Positions 15,121-23,570 of a stretch of DNA of 33,507 nt are shown here, piece by piece; within the stretch, counting starts at the first letter, position 1, and every line of letters begins with the position of its first letter. The DNA comes from Chloroflexota bacterium (GTDB lineage: Bacteria; Chloroflexota; Dehalococcoidia; Dehalococcoidales; JAFGLR01), in NCBI GenBank assembly GCA_016210585.1, contig JACQTX010000200.1, positions 1 to 33,507 of the forward strand, written 5' to 3'. Position numbers and translations under genes: made by a program. Below the pieces are notes generated by a model that was not told the origin of the DNA, searched no databases, and saw nothing but the letters and a program-made list of their open reading frames with translations.

Positions 15121-15930
15121 ATGGCTGAACGCGATATACCACCAATCTTCAAGAACACGGCGATACCTCTCTACTACCAGCTTGAGACGCTCCTACGCCG
15201 GAAGATCGCTATGGGTGACTTCGACCCGGAGCGACCCATGCCGAGCGAGGGCGCCTTAGCCCAGGAGTACGGCGTCAGCCGTATCACCGTGCGGCAGGCA
15301 CTGGCAGCCCTCGCCATGCGCGGCCTGATTGTCCGCCGCAAAGGCAAGGGCACCTTTGTCCTGGCCAGGCCAATGCCGTTTCAGACCGGCAGTTTTCATG
15401 TCCTTATGGAAGACCCTATACCAATGGGTGAGGACAGCCAGCCCAAATTGATTGGCACCGCCTGGGCGAGGGCCGCGAAGAAAATCGCGGATGCCCTGGG
15501 GCTAGCGGAGGATAGCCGGGTATTGCGCATCGAGAAGATGTGGGCAGTAGCGGGAATGCCTTTTTCCTATGTGGTCAACTACCTAACACCAGATATCGGC
15601 AACAAAATCAATACGGCTGACCTCACCCGAAAGACACTGCTGGCAATCATTGAGGAAGACCTGGCCATAAGAGTAGCACAGGCGGAGCAAAGTATCGGCG
15701 CCGAAATTGCTGATACCTATCTGGCGTCTGTGCTGAACACTCGGGTCGGCGAGCCTCTGCTAAAAGTGGAACACCTCATCTTCGATGACAACAACACACC
15801 TCTGGAATGGGCTACCATTCACTACCGTGGCGACCGGTGCTCTTACAATATCAGGCTGCAGCGAGAAGACGGCGACCACTGGCAGAGCACCACCCTCCTT
15901 GAGGTTGACAAGAAGAACGCCTCCCTTTAG
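15121..15930 (+). CDS. GntR-family transcriptional regulator with UTRA domain
   Basis: A 269-residue regulator. Residues 14-80 form the winged helix: P-L-Y-Y-Q-L-E-T-L-L, P-S-E-G-A-L-A-Q-E-Y-G-V-S-R-I-T-V-R-Q-A-L as the helix-turn-helix, then the wing G-K-G-T-F-V. Residues 100-255 form a chorismate-lyase-like UTRA ligand domain, so this is the HutC/FarR branch, which senses small metabolites. The length is typical. The neighbouring AMP-ligase is convergent, so control of that gene is only a possibility; the ligand is unknown. Only a weak AAGAG sits upstream of the ATG. Confidence 0.9.
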   Translation: MAERDIPPIFKNTAIPLYYQLETLLRRKIAMGDFDPERPMPSEGALAQEYGVSRITVRQALAALAMRGLIVRRKGKGTFVLARPMPFQTGSFHVLMEDPIPMGEDSQPKLIGTAWARAAKKIADALGLAEDSRVLRIEKMWAVAGMPFSYVVNYLTPDIGNKINTADLTRKTLLAIIEEDLAIRVAQAEQSIGAEIADTYLASVLNTRVGEPLLKVEHLIFDDNNTPLEWATIHYRGDRCSYNIRLQREDGDHWQSTTLLEVDKKNASL

Positions 15931-16002
15931 ATACCCACTAGCATAGCCAGTGGCACTTCACAGGTCATACGCTGACGCATGCCCTTCTCCCCAACACCAT
16001 TC

Positions 16003-16143
16003 TCAGTCCGAGGATGGTAGTGGCTTGGGCTCCTGGATGACCATCGGCCTGTCACAGCAGCTTGGCATACCCTCACCCGCCCTGGTACAGAGGGCTTCCG
16101 TCCCGCAGACCTCGCAGCGATATCTCTTCCCCAACTGGCTCAT
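16003..16143 (-). CDS. Desulforedoxin-like small iron protein, copy 2
   Basis: A 46-residue protein, MSQLGKRYRCEVCGTEALCT and onward, with the desulforedoxin metal site: C10-x2-C13 and the adjacent pair C29-C30, followed by D-R-P-M. Desulforedoxins bind one iron with four cysteines and usually work as homodimers in electron transfer or oxygen defence in anaerobes; the same fold is the N-terminal domain of desulfoferrodoxin. It has an extra Cys19 and a ten-residue tail (Q-E-P-K-P-L-P-S-S-D) absent from copy 1. GGGGAG lies seven bases before the ATG, and copy 1 ends 15 bases upstream. The two are paralogues and probably share one message with the AMP-ligase. Confidence 0.82.
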   Translation of the reverse strand: MSQLGKRYRCEVCGTEALCTRAGEGMPSCCDRPMVIQEPKPLPSSD

Positions 16144-16158
16144 GGCGTATCTCCCCGT

Positions 16159-16281
16159 CTAGGCTTTCTTTAGCTCCATGGGCTGCCCGCAGCAGTGTAT
16201 CGTCCCGTTGCCGCCACGGGTGACGATGAATTCTGAGCCGCACTTCTTGCACACGTACCTCTTGCCAACCTGATTCGCCAT
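16159..16281 (-). CDS. Desulforedoxin-like small iron protein, copy 1
   Basis: A 40-residue protein beginning MANQVGKRYVCKKCGSEFIV, with the four cysteines of desulforedoxin (C11-x2-C14, C30-C31) and the following G-Q-P-M. It is close in length and layout to the classical 36-residue Desulfovibrio desulforedoxin. GGAGGGGAG abuts the ATG. It starts 14 bases after the AMP-ligase stop and is followed by copy 2 after 15 bases, so the three form one tight operon. The role is inferred as rubredoxin-like electron carrier or oxidative-stress partner. Confidence 0.85.
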   Translation of the reverse strand: MANQVGKRYVCKKCGSEFIVTRGGNGTIHCCGQPMELKKA

Positions 16282-16295
16282 CTCCCCTCCTGTTC

Positions 16296-17858
16296 CTACC
16301 GTGACATCTGGACGTACTGCTCACGCAACTGCTTCTTCAGCACTTTGCCCATGGGGTTACGGGGCAATGATTCCACAAAGACAACATCCCTGGGTCGCTT
16401 GAAGCTCAGCCTGGCCCGGCAGCTCTCGATAATCTCCTCGGTGGTTGCTGTCTCCCCCTTCTTCAATATAACGAAGGCAACGGGTTGCTGGCCCCACTCA
16501 GGGTCGGGCACGCCGACTACCGCCGCCTCTTCTATCTTGGGATGGGCACAGACCACGTCCTCGACCTCTTCCGGCGAGATGTTTTCACCGCCACGGATTA
16601 TCATATCATCCTTGCGTCCCGCCAGATAAATGTAGCCTTCATCATCCACCCAGCCCATGTCACGGGTATGCAGCCAGCCTTCGGCATCTATCACCTGGGC
16701 TGTCTTCTGCTCATCCCGCCAGTAACCACTCATCACCCGCGGCCCTCGGGCTACTATCTCGCCCGTCTCGCCTTGAGGCACCTCCTGGCCGGACTCGTCC
16801 ACAATCCTCACCTCCACATCCGGCAGGGGCCGGCCGATAGACATAGCCAATCGCTTTAGCTTCTTCTCAACCACGTCCGGTCCGCCCTCAATGACGTGGT
16901 CTTCCGGGCCGAGGGCGGTGATGGTAGAGGCGGTCTCCGTCTGGCCGAAGGCGTTGATGAACTTCACCCGGGGCATCACCGCAATGGCCTTCTTGATGAC
17001 CTCAAAGGGCATGGGAGCGGCACCATAGGTAAGCACCCGCAGGCTGCTGAGGTCGCAGCGGCAGAAATCGGGGTGGTCAATGACCCACTTCAGCATGGTG
17101 GGCACGAGCATGGCGCGGCTGACCCGCTCCTGCTCCACTGTCTTCAGCCACTCGGTGGTCTCAAACTGCTTCATCAGCACCAGGGTGCGGCCGCCATAGA
17201 CCGCCGCCAGCATGGCCTGCAGCCCGGCCACGTGGTAGAGCGGCACGGTGAGCAGGTTCCTCTCCTCGATCTCCGGGCTGGCCGGGTCAACGTTTTGCAG
17301 GACGTAGGAGACAAAGCCGCTATGCCTGAGAGGGACCCCTTTGGGACGGCCGGTCGTCCCTGCCGTATACATGAGCACAGTGACGTCATCGTCCCCTATA
17401 TCAGTAAAGACCTCATCAGCAGCCCCCGAACAAATAAGCTCTTCATAGCACAGCATATCAGGCTGCCCGTCATCTATCGCGATAATGTGCTGGATCGCGG
17501 AAAGCCGGGGTAACATCGCTCGCATTGTCTCGATATACCGGCTGCCTACAAGCAATGCTTTGGCCCCGGCGTTACCCAGCATATAGACAAGCTCTTCTTG
17601 TTTGGCCCGGAAATTCAGCGGCACCATGATGGCACCGAGCCTGGCAATAGCGAAGTAGGCCTCGATATACTGCGGGCAGTTCACCTGCAATATGGCCACA
17701 ATATCGTTCTTGCCTATACCCAGCCCGGCGAGGGCATTGGCCAGCCGGTTGGCCCGCTCGTTGGTCCGCAGGAAAGACTGGCGCTGGCCTTCAAAGACAA
17801 GGCAGTCGCGCTCGGGGCAGATGGCCGCCGATATGGTAAGGAAGTCTGTTGTGTTCAT
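16296..17858 (-). CDS. AMP-forming acyl-CoA synthetase (long-chain fatty acid-CoA ligase type)
   Basis: A 520-residue member of the ANL superfamily that activates a carboxylic acid with ATP and CoA. Signature motifs are present: the P-loop Y-T-A-G-T-T-G-R-P-K-G (about residues 160-170), Y-G-A-A-P-M, F-G-Q-T-E-T, the hinge H-T-R-D-M-G, G-R-K-D-D-M-I-I-R-G-G-E-N-I-S-P-E-E-V-E, and the C-terminal catalytic lysine in P-M-G-K-V-L-K-K. The exact acid cannot be read. It is the first gene of a minus-strand unit with two desulforedoxin genes. The start ATG has no strong ribosome site. Confidence 0.92.
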   Translation of the reverse strand: MNTTDFLTISAAICPERDCLVFEGQRQSFLRTNERANRLANALAGLGIGKNDIVAILQVNCPQYIEAYFAIARLGAIMVPLNFRAKQEELVYMLGNAGAKALLVGSRYIETMRAMLPRLSAIQHIIAIDDGQPDMLCYEELICSGAADEVFTDIGDDDVTVLMYTAGTTGRPKGVPLRHSGFVSYVLQNVDPASPEIEERNLLTVPLYHVAGLQAMLAAVYGGRTLVLMKQFETTEWLKTVEQERVSRAMLVPTMLKWVIDHPDFCRCDLSSLRVLTYGAAPMPFEVIKKAIAVMPRVKFINAFGQTETASTITALGPEDHVIEGGPDVVEKKLKRLAMSIGRPLPDVEVRIVDESGQEVPQGETGEIVARGPRVMSGYWRDEQKTAQVIDAEGWLHTRDMGWVDDEGYIYLAGRKDDMIIRGGENISPEEVEDVVCAHPKIEEAAVVGVPDPEWGQQPVAFVILKKGETATTEEIIESCRARLSFKRPRDVVFVESLPRNPMGKVLKKQLREQYVQMSR

Positions 17859-18183
17859 TTCATTATCTGATGTTACCTTATGCTTGACTAGGTCTGCAAG
17901 CCAGCCTGCCTCTTTCGCTCGGCTTTCAAACAGTAGGAAAACAAATTGCAGTTAGAAGTTTACAACAACTTGTGTCCATTTTAGACTGCCTCTTGCGTTT
18001 TTCGACTGAGGGAATCTTCCCAATTCATGACCTCCTTCGACTTTCGGTAAAGCCCATTAGGCTAAATGATTGTACATTTCTCTCTGTCTTACAGCAAGAC
18101 GAACGGCCAATCTGGCAGTCACATTCCATCTTCTTGGTGCAATCCGTGTTGGGGGTGGTCTGCTGATTTGAAGACCGCTCTGT
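17859..18183. other. Gene-free interval upstream of the AMP-ligase
   Basis: 325 bases between the ligase start and the end of the MarR remnant. Short frames here look like chance. I see no clear promoter, hairpin or repeat; the ligase promoter should lie in it. Confidence 0.4.
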
Positions 18184-18672
18184 CTAGCTCTCCAACACCG
18201 ACCCGCGGGTCAATCTCTGGACGGGTTTCGGACTCAAAGTGGCTCTCCGCTTCTCTGATTGTCTCTTGCCAAACTCTCGCAGAGCTTCACCGTGCAGCCT
18301 TGATAGAAAGTCGCTAAGATGGTGCCGCTCCTCTGCCGAAAGAGTGGACATGACGTTTTTGGATAGATTCTCGTTTCAAAGCCTGTTGACGGCGCTCCTT
18401 CCCCTTCTCTATCAGTTCGACCATAACTATCCTCTTCCGCTCCGGGTCACTGGTTTGCCTGACCAGTTTCCTCTTTTCCATCCGACTTACCAACTCAGAG
18501 ACTGTATTGGGTTCCCTTATGAACCAGCGAGATATTTCGGTAGGTGTACATTTGTCGCCCAACCTATCAATAATAAACAGGCCCGTCTTTAACACTTGCC
18601 AAAGCTGGGCCGAAGCTAAGGAAAATGACGTTCCATCATAATGTACGAGGGCTTTGCTAAGGTGGGGACTAC
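18184..18672 (-). pseudogene. MarR-family regulator, frameshifted and probably 5'-truncated
   Basis: The minus strand encodes a MarR winged helix in two frames. The first frame is open from about 18673 and reads A-S-A-Q-L-W-Q-V-L-K-T-G-L-F-I-I-D-R-L, then T-P-T-E-I-S-R-W-F-I-R-E-P-N-T-V-S-E-L-V-S-R-M-E-K-R, the recognition helix, and the wing S-D-P-E-R-K-R-I-V-M-V-E-L. After E-S-I-Q-K, at an AAAAAC run near 18357, that frame runs into nonsense. A shift of one base restores V-M-S-T-L-S-A-E-E-R-H-H-L-S-D-F-L-S-R-L-H-G-E-A-L-R-E, the expected C-terminal dimerisation helix, ending at TAG 18184-18186. No start codon is visible upstream, and a stop at 18674-18676 closes the frame next to the transposase gene. 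A sequencing error at the A run is an alternative cause of the frameshift. Confidence 0.7.
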
Positions 18673-20315
18673 GTCAGTGGCTGGATTCGTAGTGGCGGGC
18701 GGAGTGCGACAGCTCGGAAGGCGTCGTTGGCGACGCCTGGTAGCTCGGTGCGCCACAGCCAGGCCTTGCCGTGAAACTCGAAGCGATTGGCCTGGACACC
18801 GGCGAGGTCATCCAGGACTTCCTGGTAGCTGGAACGGCTCCCCGTCTCAGCCAGCAGACGCCGCAGGGTCGTCTCCATTACCAGGGCGAGGCAACATATC
18901 AAGATGTGGCCTCTCACATGCTCTTCCAGTCTCAAATAGACCGGCCTTAGCTCCAGGCCACTCTTGAGTTCGCGGAAGGCCCGCTCAATCTGCCACAGGC
19001 TCTTGTAGTCCAGGGCCACCTCGTCGGTAGGGAGGTTAGTGTTAGTTCTGACTACCCACTTGCCATCGTAGCGCGCCTCCTTGCGAATCACCGCCTCCCT
19101 CAGCGCCAGTTCCCCGCCTTTCAGTTCGACGAAGCGCCGTAGCCCTCGGGGCATGATGAAAGCCTGGGCGCCCTTCTTGCTCAGGTCTTCTCGAGCGCGC
19201 TCGATGATCTCCTCCCGCCGCTTCCGGTCTCGTTCCTCTGCCTCAGCGTTGTGGCATACCACATAGCGATGGCCGTTTACCCATACCTCTTTGGCCTCCA
19301 CGTTATCGTCCACCTTGTGATAGCGGCCGGCCCGGCTCAGTACCACGTCCCGTACTTCCTTGTTCTGGCGCAGCCGCATCCCCAGGATGTAGTCGATCTT
19401 CGTGTCGACCTTGCCTTGGCTTCCAGCCTGGTTATCATCAGGCTCCTTCTCCAGGTCTTCTATGACTTCTTCGGAGACGACGCCCCGGTCGGCCACGATG
19501 ACTACCCTCCTTATCGGGAAGCGCCGCCTGAGGTCACCAAGTGCAGCGCGGAAGGCGTTGATGTCAGCGGTGTTGCCCGGGAAGACGTGATGGGCCACCG
19601 GGAAGCCATCCCCGGTTATCACTAAGCCCACCAGCACCTTGACGCACTCCGGGTGGTTCCCAGGGCGGCCCGGACAGGCCAGGCCTTCCGGTCCTCGCCC
19701 TTCAAAGTGCACCAGCGTGGTATCGAAGAGCACCAGGTCTACCTCCAGCGAGAACAGGTCGCGGCCTCGGACAAAGAGGGCCTGCTCAATGCTGTCCTTG
19801 CCCTTCACCAGGTAGCCCAGAGCCCGGTACAGATGATGTAGCTCGATCGCCTCGAACTCCGGACGGTACACCGCCTTGTGCATCCAGGTGTAAGTCCGCC
19901 GTTTGCTGCCGGGATCCAGGATGCGATGCACGACCATGGCGAAGGCTGCTTCGTCCAGGGAGAACTGTACCTCGGTCTTGCCCTGCAACCGGGTTAGCTG
20001 CTTGTTGAGCTCAAGATGCTCCCACAACCTGCGGAACACCAGCACCGGCCCGTAGCACTGACCGTGTTCCAGCCGTCCCTGGCCCTCGACTTCTACCCAG
20101 CACCTCTCCGAGTACCTGGCTAACGAAGCGATAAGGCGGTCAACGGCGCCGCTCGCCTGCAGCACATCCATCCGCCCCAGCTTGGCTACCAGCTCCTGGC
20201 GCTCTTTACCGCCGGACATGTAGTTGCGGCACAGGTACAGGTAGATGCGGGCTGACCCATCCTTGTTGCGGCGAATGAACTGGCGGATAAACATTCCATC
20301 AATATCATCGCTCAC
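18669..20315 (-). CDS. IS1634-type transposase (IS4 superfamily)
   Basis: A 548-residue DDE transposase. Acidic residues sit in L-F-D-T-T (D198), V-A-D-R-G (D276), and the Y-R-E-K-like signature Q-I-E-R-A-F-R-E-L-K near residue 445, typical of the IS4/IS1634 group. It is full length and apparently intact. The frame opens at a GTG (20315); the ATG at 20294, giving MFIRQFIRRNKDG, fits many family members and could be the true start. Its 3' end adjoins the broken MarR gene. I could not define terminal inverted repeats or a target duplication by eye, so the element boundaries are open. Confidence 0.9.
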   Translation of the reverse strand: MSDDIDGMFIRQFIRRNKDGSARIYLYLCRNYMSGGKERQELVAKLGRMDVLQASGAVDRLIASLARYSERCWVEVEGQGRLEHGQCYGPVLVFRRLWEHLELNKQLTRLQGKTEVQFSLDEAAFAMVVHRILDPGSKRRTYTWMHKAVYRPEFEAIELHHLYRALGYLVKGKDSIEQALFVRGRDLFSLEVDLVLFDTTLVHFEGRGPEGLACPGRPGNHPECVKVLVGLVITGDGFPVAHHVFPGNTADINAFRAALGDLRRRFPIRRVVIVADRGVVSEEVIEDLEKEPDDNQAGSQGKVDTKIDYILGMRLRQNKEVRDVVLSRAGRYHKVDDNVEAKEVWVNGHRYVVCHNAEAEERDRKRREEIIERAREDLSKKGAQAFIMPRGLRRFVELKGGELALREAVIRKEARYDGKWVVRTNTNLPTDEVALDYKSLWQIERAFRELKSGLELRPVYLRLEEHVRGHILICCLALVMETTLRRLLAETGSRSSYQEVLDDLAGVQANRFEFHGKAWLWRTELPGVANDAFRAVALRPPLRIQPLT

Positions 20316-20672
20316 CTAGATACCATTTGTCAAGGGCTAAGACCAAAATCGTTCCACCATATTTTGACCTTTGGCGAGCGAAATTGAAGCTAACAGGTCA
20401 GCGACTTAGCTTCAGAGGGAATTGCTGACTGTAAAAGATAGGCCAGAAAGTAATAGCTCTATTGTCACCGTCCCCGAGGCGGGGCGATGAAGTCAAAATA
20501 GGGGGACCGCACCTCCCGTGTAGAGGAGCTTCCGTTGTCGACGCAGGACCTTGTAGGCTTGTAGTGTGTGAAGGTTGGTGATACAATCCACCTTACGAAA
20601 GAAGAAGTCGGTAAACGAAGTAAATGCCCAGTCCCGATATTTGGCCGGCCAACAAGGTTGGAGGTTGATGCC
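20316..20672. other. Gene-free interval between transposase and membrane protein
   Basis: 357 bases that should hold one end of the insertion sequence and the promoter of the downstream gene. A small GC hairpin, CCCCG-AGG-CGGGG, lies at 20472-20484. TTGTAG (20559-20564) and TACAAT (20582-20587), 17 bases apart, form a moderate promoter candidate. If real, it places the start downstream of 20568 and supports the ATG at 20673 for the next gene. Confidence 0.4.
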
Positions 20673-21488
20673 ATGACCAAGAGCAGAGACCCAAACAAGG
20701 TGGATGCAGTCAAAATACCTAACAGCGGAACTTCAGTAGGCGCGGCTTTTGCCGCATGGACAGTTGTTTTTGCACTAGCAGACTACTATCGGGTGAGCGA
20801 ACGTCCCTACGTTGTTTGGGTGACTGCTGCAGGCCTCATTGGGGGGGCCTTTGCTGCTTTCATGTTCTTGTGGCTATCTTCAATTGCTCGCAGGCACGTC
20901 TGTCAAGACCAACGTCATCGAGCGCAAGTTGAAGAGGGAGGCTATTGCCCGTGGGCATATTTTGGTGGACTGGGAATAATCTTTGCCGTTTTTCTCATTG
21001 GGCTTGCGGCAGAGTACCTGGCTTACCATTTCCGGCCCGGGACACCGTTTCCGGCGTGGGAGGTTGTCTTACTCGGTGCAAATGTTGCAGTTGTGGGTCT
21101 CACATGGTGGACTCATCTGGTTATCGCGGAGCGGCAGCCCCCAGAAGTACCTCCAAGTGGTCCGGGGAAGGAGATATTCCTCAAAGCTTTGGAGATGGAG
21201 ACGCAGTTTCTTCGGGCTATCGTAAGTGCGCTCACCCAGTTCGTCTACTTGATAGGCTTTGCCCTAATCGGCACGACAGCATTCGTCGTAAGCGGGTTTC
21301 TCAATCTTGGAGGCTACATATACCCTATTCTCCTTGGTCTGGGAATGTGGGTGCTTGGTCTTCATTTGGGACTAACCAGCCCGTTCATGCGACGGCACGG
21401 GGAGATTATACGAGCGATGGTAATGCAGGCCCGAGGCGGAGACGGGGTCGCCACAGCGAGTCAGATACAAAGCAAGACTGGTACCTAG
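20673..21488 (+). CDS. Six-helix membrane protein of unknown function
   Basis: A 271-residue protein with about six predicted membrane helices: near residues 20-38, 48-70, 92-114, 122-146, 182-204 and 210-230. The cytoplasmic N terminus is charged (MTKSRDPNKVDAVK) and the tail is hydrophilic (about 40 residues). A loop rich in His, Arg and Gln follows helix 2, and a Pro-rich loop follows helix 4. I do not recognise a family. GGAGG lies eight bases before this ATG; a longer frame opening at 20568 lacks such a site and extends into the putative promoter. It is isolated, between an insertion sequence and the unknown cassette, which suggests recently acquired DNA. Confidence 0.65.
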   Translation: MTKSRDPNKVDAVKIPNSGTSVGAAFAAWTVVFALADYYRVSERPYVVWVTAAGLIGGAFAAFMFLWLSSIARRHVCQDQRHRAQVEEGGYCPWAYFGGLGIIFAVFLIGLAAEYLAYHFRPGTPFPAWEVVLLGANVAVVGLTWWTHLVIAERQPPEVPPSGPGKEIFLKALEMETQFLRAIVSALTQFVYLIGFALIGTTAFVVSGFLNLGGYIYPILLGLGMWVLGLHLGLTSPFMRRHGEIIRAMVMQARGGDGVATASQIQSKTGT

Positions 21489-21827
21489 CTTGCGCCGTTC
21501 TTGGTGTCAAGACTATGACCGGTCGGCCATCCATGTAGTTCTTATCTACATGGGCCTTGGTCTTTGACAAGTGAAGTAACTGACGGCTTGTCTTACACAT
21601 TCACTCAGATTGTCGGCTTTGAAGAAATGCTAACGAGTAGTGGACGTCCAGTCTCAATCAAGGAAACCATGATAACCGTATGAACAACCATGCAGTCGCA
21701 GACTACGAGAAACCTGAAATTGGTTTGTTGAAGCCCATGCTTTGTCACAATTTGGGTTTGATCTCCCGAAACCAAAAGGGAATTTGTCCCAGTGGTGAGT
21801 AACTTGGGGCACTATTATCCGGGCAAA
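21489..21827. other. Gene-free interval with one perfect hairpin
   Basis: CCATGTAG (21531-21538) and CTACATGG (21546-21553) form a perfect eight-base stem with a seven-base loop, 42 bases after the membrane-protein stop. No T run follows, so termination is uncertain. The rest of the 339 bases shows no coding pattern or repeat that I can support. Confidence 0.4.
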
Positions 21828-23108
21828 TCAAGGTATCGGTGATTCGCTATTGTCGTACCACACGGGCTTGTTGAGCCATGCAGCCATCATCTGTCTTGAG
21901 ATTTCCTCCTGGATATGCCGCTGGGTCAAGCTTTTAGGAAGTAGTTTTCTGGCAATACCAAATAGATGGCTTTTCCAGATTCTTGCTTTCCGAGCTTTCA
22001 TTTCCACCGGGTAAAGAAACTCTCTAGACGCGAGGAACCTTATGAACGCAGAATATCCAGTCAGTTCTTCTCTTAGAACCTTCTCACGCGTCGTCATGAG
22101 TAGATACAAAGGCGCCAACGAACCCATTGCTAGGACAAGGTCAACAGGCGATGAGCCAAACAATCCCCTCGCCGCTTCTACAGCAGTGGTGAGCAGGTTG
22201 CTTCCTATGACCAAATCGTATACTATTCTCTTCTTTTTCAATTTGCTGTGCGCTTCCTGCAACTTAGCGTCTATCTCTTTCGACAGGAATTCTTGGTTTA
22301 CTCCGCTTTTGAGAATTTGTCCAACTTCGTCAATTGCCTCGTGCAGGAGATCAATGTCGTTACCCCAATTAGGAAGGCTCGGCTCGTCTATCCCTAGGAT
22401 CTCAGCAATGACCCGCCCATTGGCTTGCGTAGAAACGCTGGGTATCGCAAAAAGCGAGGAGGGTACACCCATCTTTTTGATTAGTAAGTCGACGGCCGGT
22501 CCGTACTCCGGAATGTCGAAGATAAACAGGTGAGTTTCAGGGATGCCGGTTATTGCTGCATAATGCTTGCGAATCGACAGTGCTACCAGCAGCTTCAGCA
22601 AGTATCGCATTACCAAACGTTCCGGATCGACTGGAAGGTTGCCCTCACGGACTTTGTTCATCTCGGCAATGGTGTTTTCTATCGCTCGCAAGAAAATTGT
22701 CTCCTTGCCTCTCCATTGCTTGCGAATCTCCAGCCCGTATCTTAGCCAGCTTTCATACCCGTGCAATGTGATTGACTGTAATTGCTCTTTAGCCAAAGAT
22801 TTCGTTATTCTTTCGGCAGTCTGCCTCATTGTTGACAAATCCGATCGCACGCATGATGAATATGAGACCTCAGCCTTAATGAATCTATGTGCAACATAGG
22901 TGTCAAGCGTGTCCCACGTTAGAACACTGTAAGGAGTTGCATCGATCGAATTGGCCGCTGACTGGTAATGTTCCAGATCGTTGGAATCCAAGACTAAGCA
23001 GTTTGGCGTGATTCCAGGGGTGGATAGCCATGCGGGATAGTAAAGCCATGAGCTCACGATTTGGGGGGTGCATAAAAAGACTGCGTCAAACTTGATCGCA
23101 TTTGTCAT
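21828..23108 (-). CDS. Unrecognised 426-residue protein, last gene of a three-gene cassette
   Basis: A soluble mixed alpha/beta protein with no signal peptide and no catalytic motif that I can name. Features seen: a hydrophobic start, F-D-A-V-F-L-C-T-P-Q-I; a central strand-loop-helix with T-H-L-F-I-F-D-I-P-E-Y-G-P-A-V-D-L-L; a Lys-rich helix around residues 285-295; then I-V-Y-D-L-V-I-G-S-N-L-L followed by V-D-L-V-L-A-M-G-S-L-A-P-L-Y-L-L; and a very basic C-terminal third. The first and later strand-loop-helix units could belong to a Rossmann-like fold, which is only a guess. GGGAGA lies eight bases before the ATG. It follows the small membrane protein gene by 87 bases. Confidence 0.6.
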   Translation of the reverse strand: MTNAIKFDAVFLCTPQIVSSWLYYPAWLSTPGITPNCLVLDSNDLEHYQSAANSIDATPYSVLTWDTLDTYVAHRFIKAEVSYSSCVRSDLSTMRQTAERITKSLAKEQLQSITLHGYESWLRYGLEIRKQWRGKETIFLRAIENTIAEMNKVREGNLPVDPERLVMRYLLKLLVALSIRKHYAAITGIPETHLFIFDIPEYGPAVDLLIKKMGVPSSLFAIPSVSTQANGRVIAEILGIDEPSLPNWGNDIDLLHEAIDEVGQILKSGVNQEFLSKEIDAKLQEAHSKLKKKRIVYDLVIGSNLLTTAVEAARGLFGSSPVDLVLAMGSLAPLYLLMTTREKVLREELTGYSAFIRFLASREFLYPVEMKARKARIWKSHLFGIARKLLPKSLTQRHIQEEISRQMMAAWLNKPVWYDNSESPIP

Positions 23109-23195
23109 TCGGTTTCTCCCGACGGACTTTTGTGATGATACAATACTGCATTTTGTTGCCCCGATTCAGGTAGCAAAAACTCAGAATGCTAACAG

Positions 23196-23561
23196 TCAAT
23201 TTACTGCTAGGGTGGCAAAAATGCCGAAAAAGGTTACTCCAGCGAAGAAGCTTACCTGCTGCAGGACGCCGAGTACTACGAGCGTAATATCCCCAACATC
23301 ATAATCTGAGCGCGAAACCAGCGTTATATAACGCCCGTGTATGAGGACCCCGAATAGGATCGCAGCGCCAAACAGTATCCACGATATGATTACGAGGTTC
23401 CGCAAATTGTCGGGTAATGGCCCTTTCACCAAGTCCTTTAAGAAAGTACCGCTGAACACAATCGTCCCCGTTGCCAAAGTTATCTGTAACTTTGCTAAAT
23501 CTGCTATGCTCTTTACCCCTTGGCTACCATTGCCCTTGTCTGATTGCCCGCTGCTATTCAT
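23196..23561 (-). CDS. Small three-helix membrane protein, cassette gene 2
   Basis: A 121-residue protein with a hydrophilic, Ser/Gly-rich N terminus, then S-I-A-D-L-A-K-L-Q-I-T-L-A-T-G-T-I-V-F-S-G leading into the first membrane helix. A second helix is at L-V-I-I-S-W-I-L-F-G-A-A-I-L-F-G and a third at the C terminus (V-L-Q-Q-V-S-F-F-A-G-V-T-F-F-G-I-F). Many uncharacterised small membrane proteins share the L-Q-x-T-L-A-T-G-x-I-V pattern. The ATG at 23561 is chosen over a GTG nine bases upstream because AGGTG is well placed. It begins nine bases after the stop of gene 1. A membrane-effector role is speculation. Confidence 0.6.
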   Translation of the reverse strand: MNSSGQSDKGNGSQGVKSIADLAKLQITLATGTIVFSGTFLKDLVKGPLPDNLRNLVIISWILFGAAILFGVLIHGRYITLVSRSDYDVGDITLVVLGVLQQVSFFAGVTFFGIFATLAVN

Positions 23562-23570
23562 AAAGCACAC

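Noticed and set aside
16073-16324. An 83-codon minus-strand frame over the desulforedoxin genes
   Set aside because: It reads the two desulforedoxin genes in the wrong frame; the correct frame gives two proteins with conserved cysteines and ribosome sites.
20945-21538. A 197-codon plus-strand frame overlapping the membrane protein
   Set aside because: It overlaps the six-helix protein in another frame and is Cys/Arg/Ser-rich, with no sensible domain.
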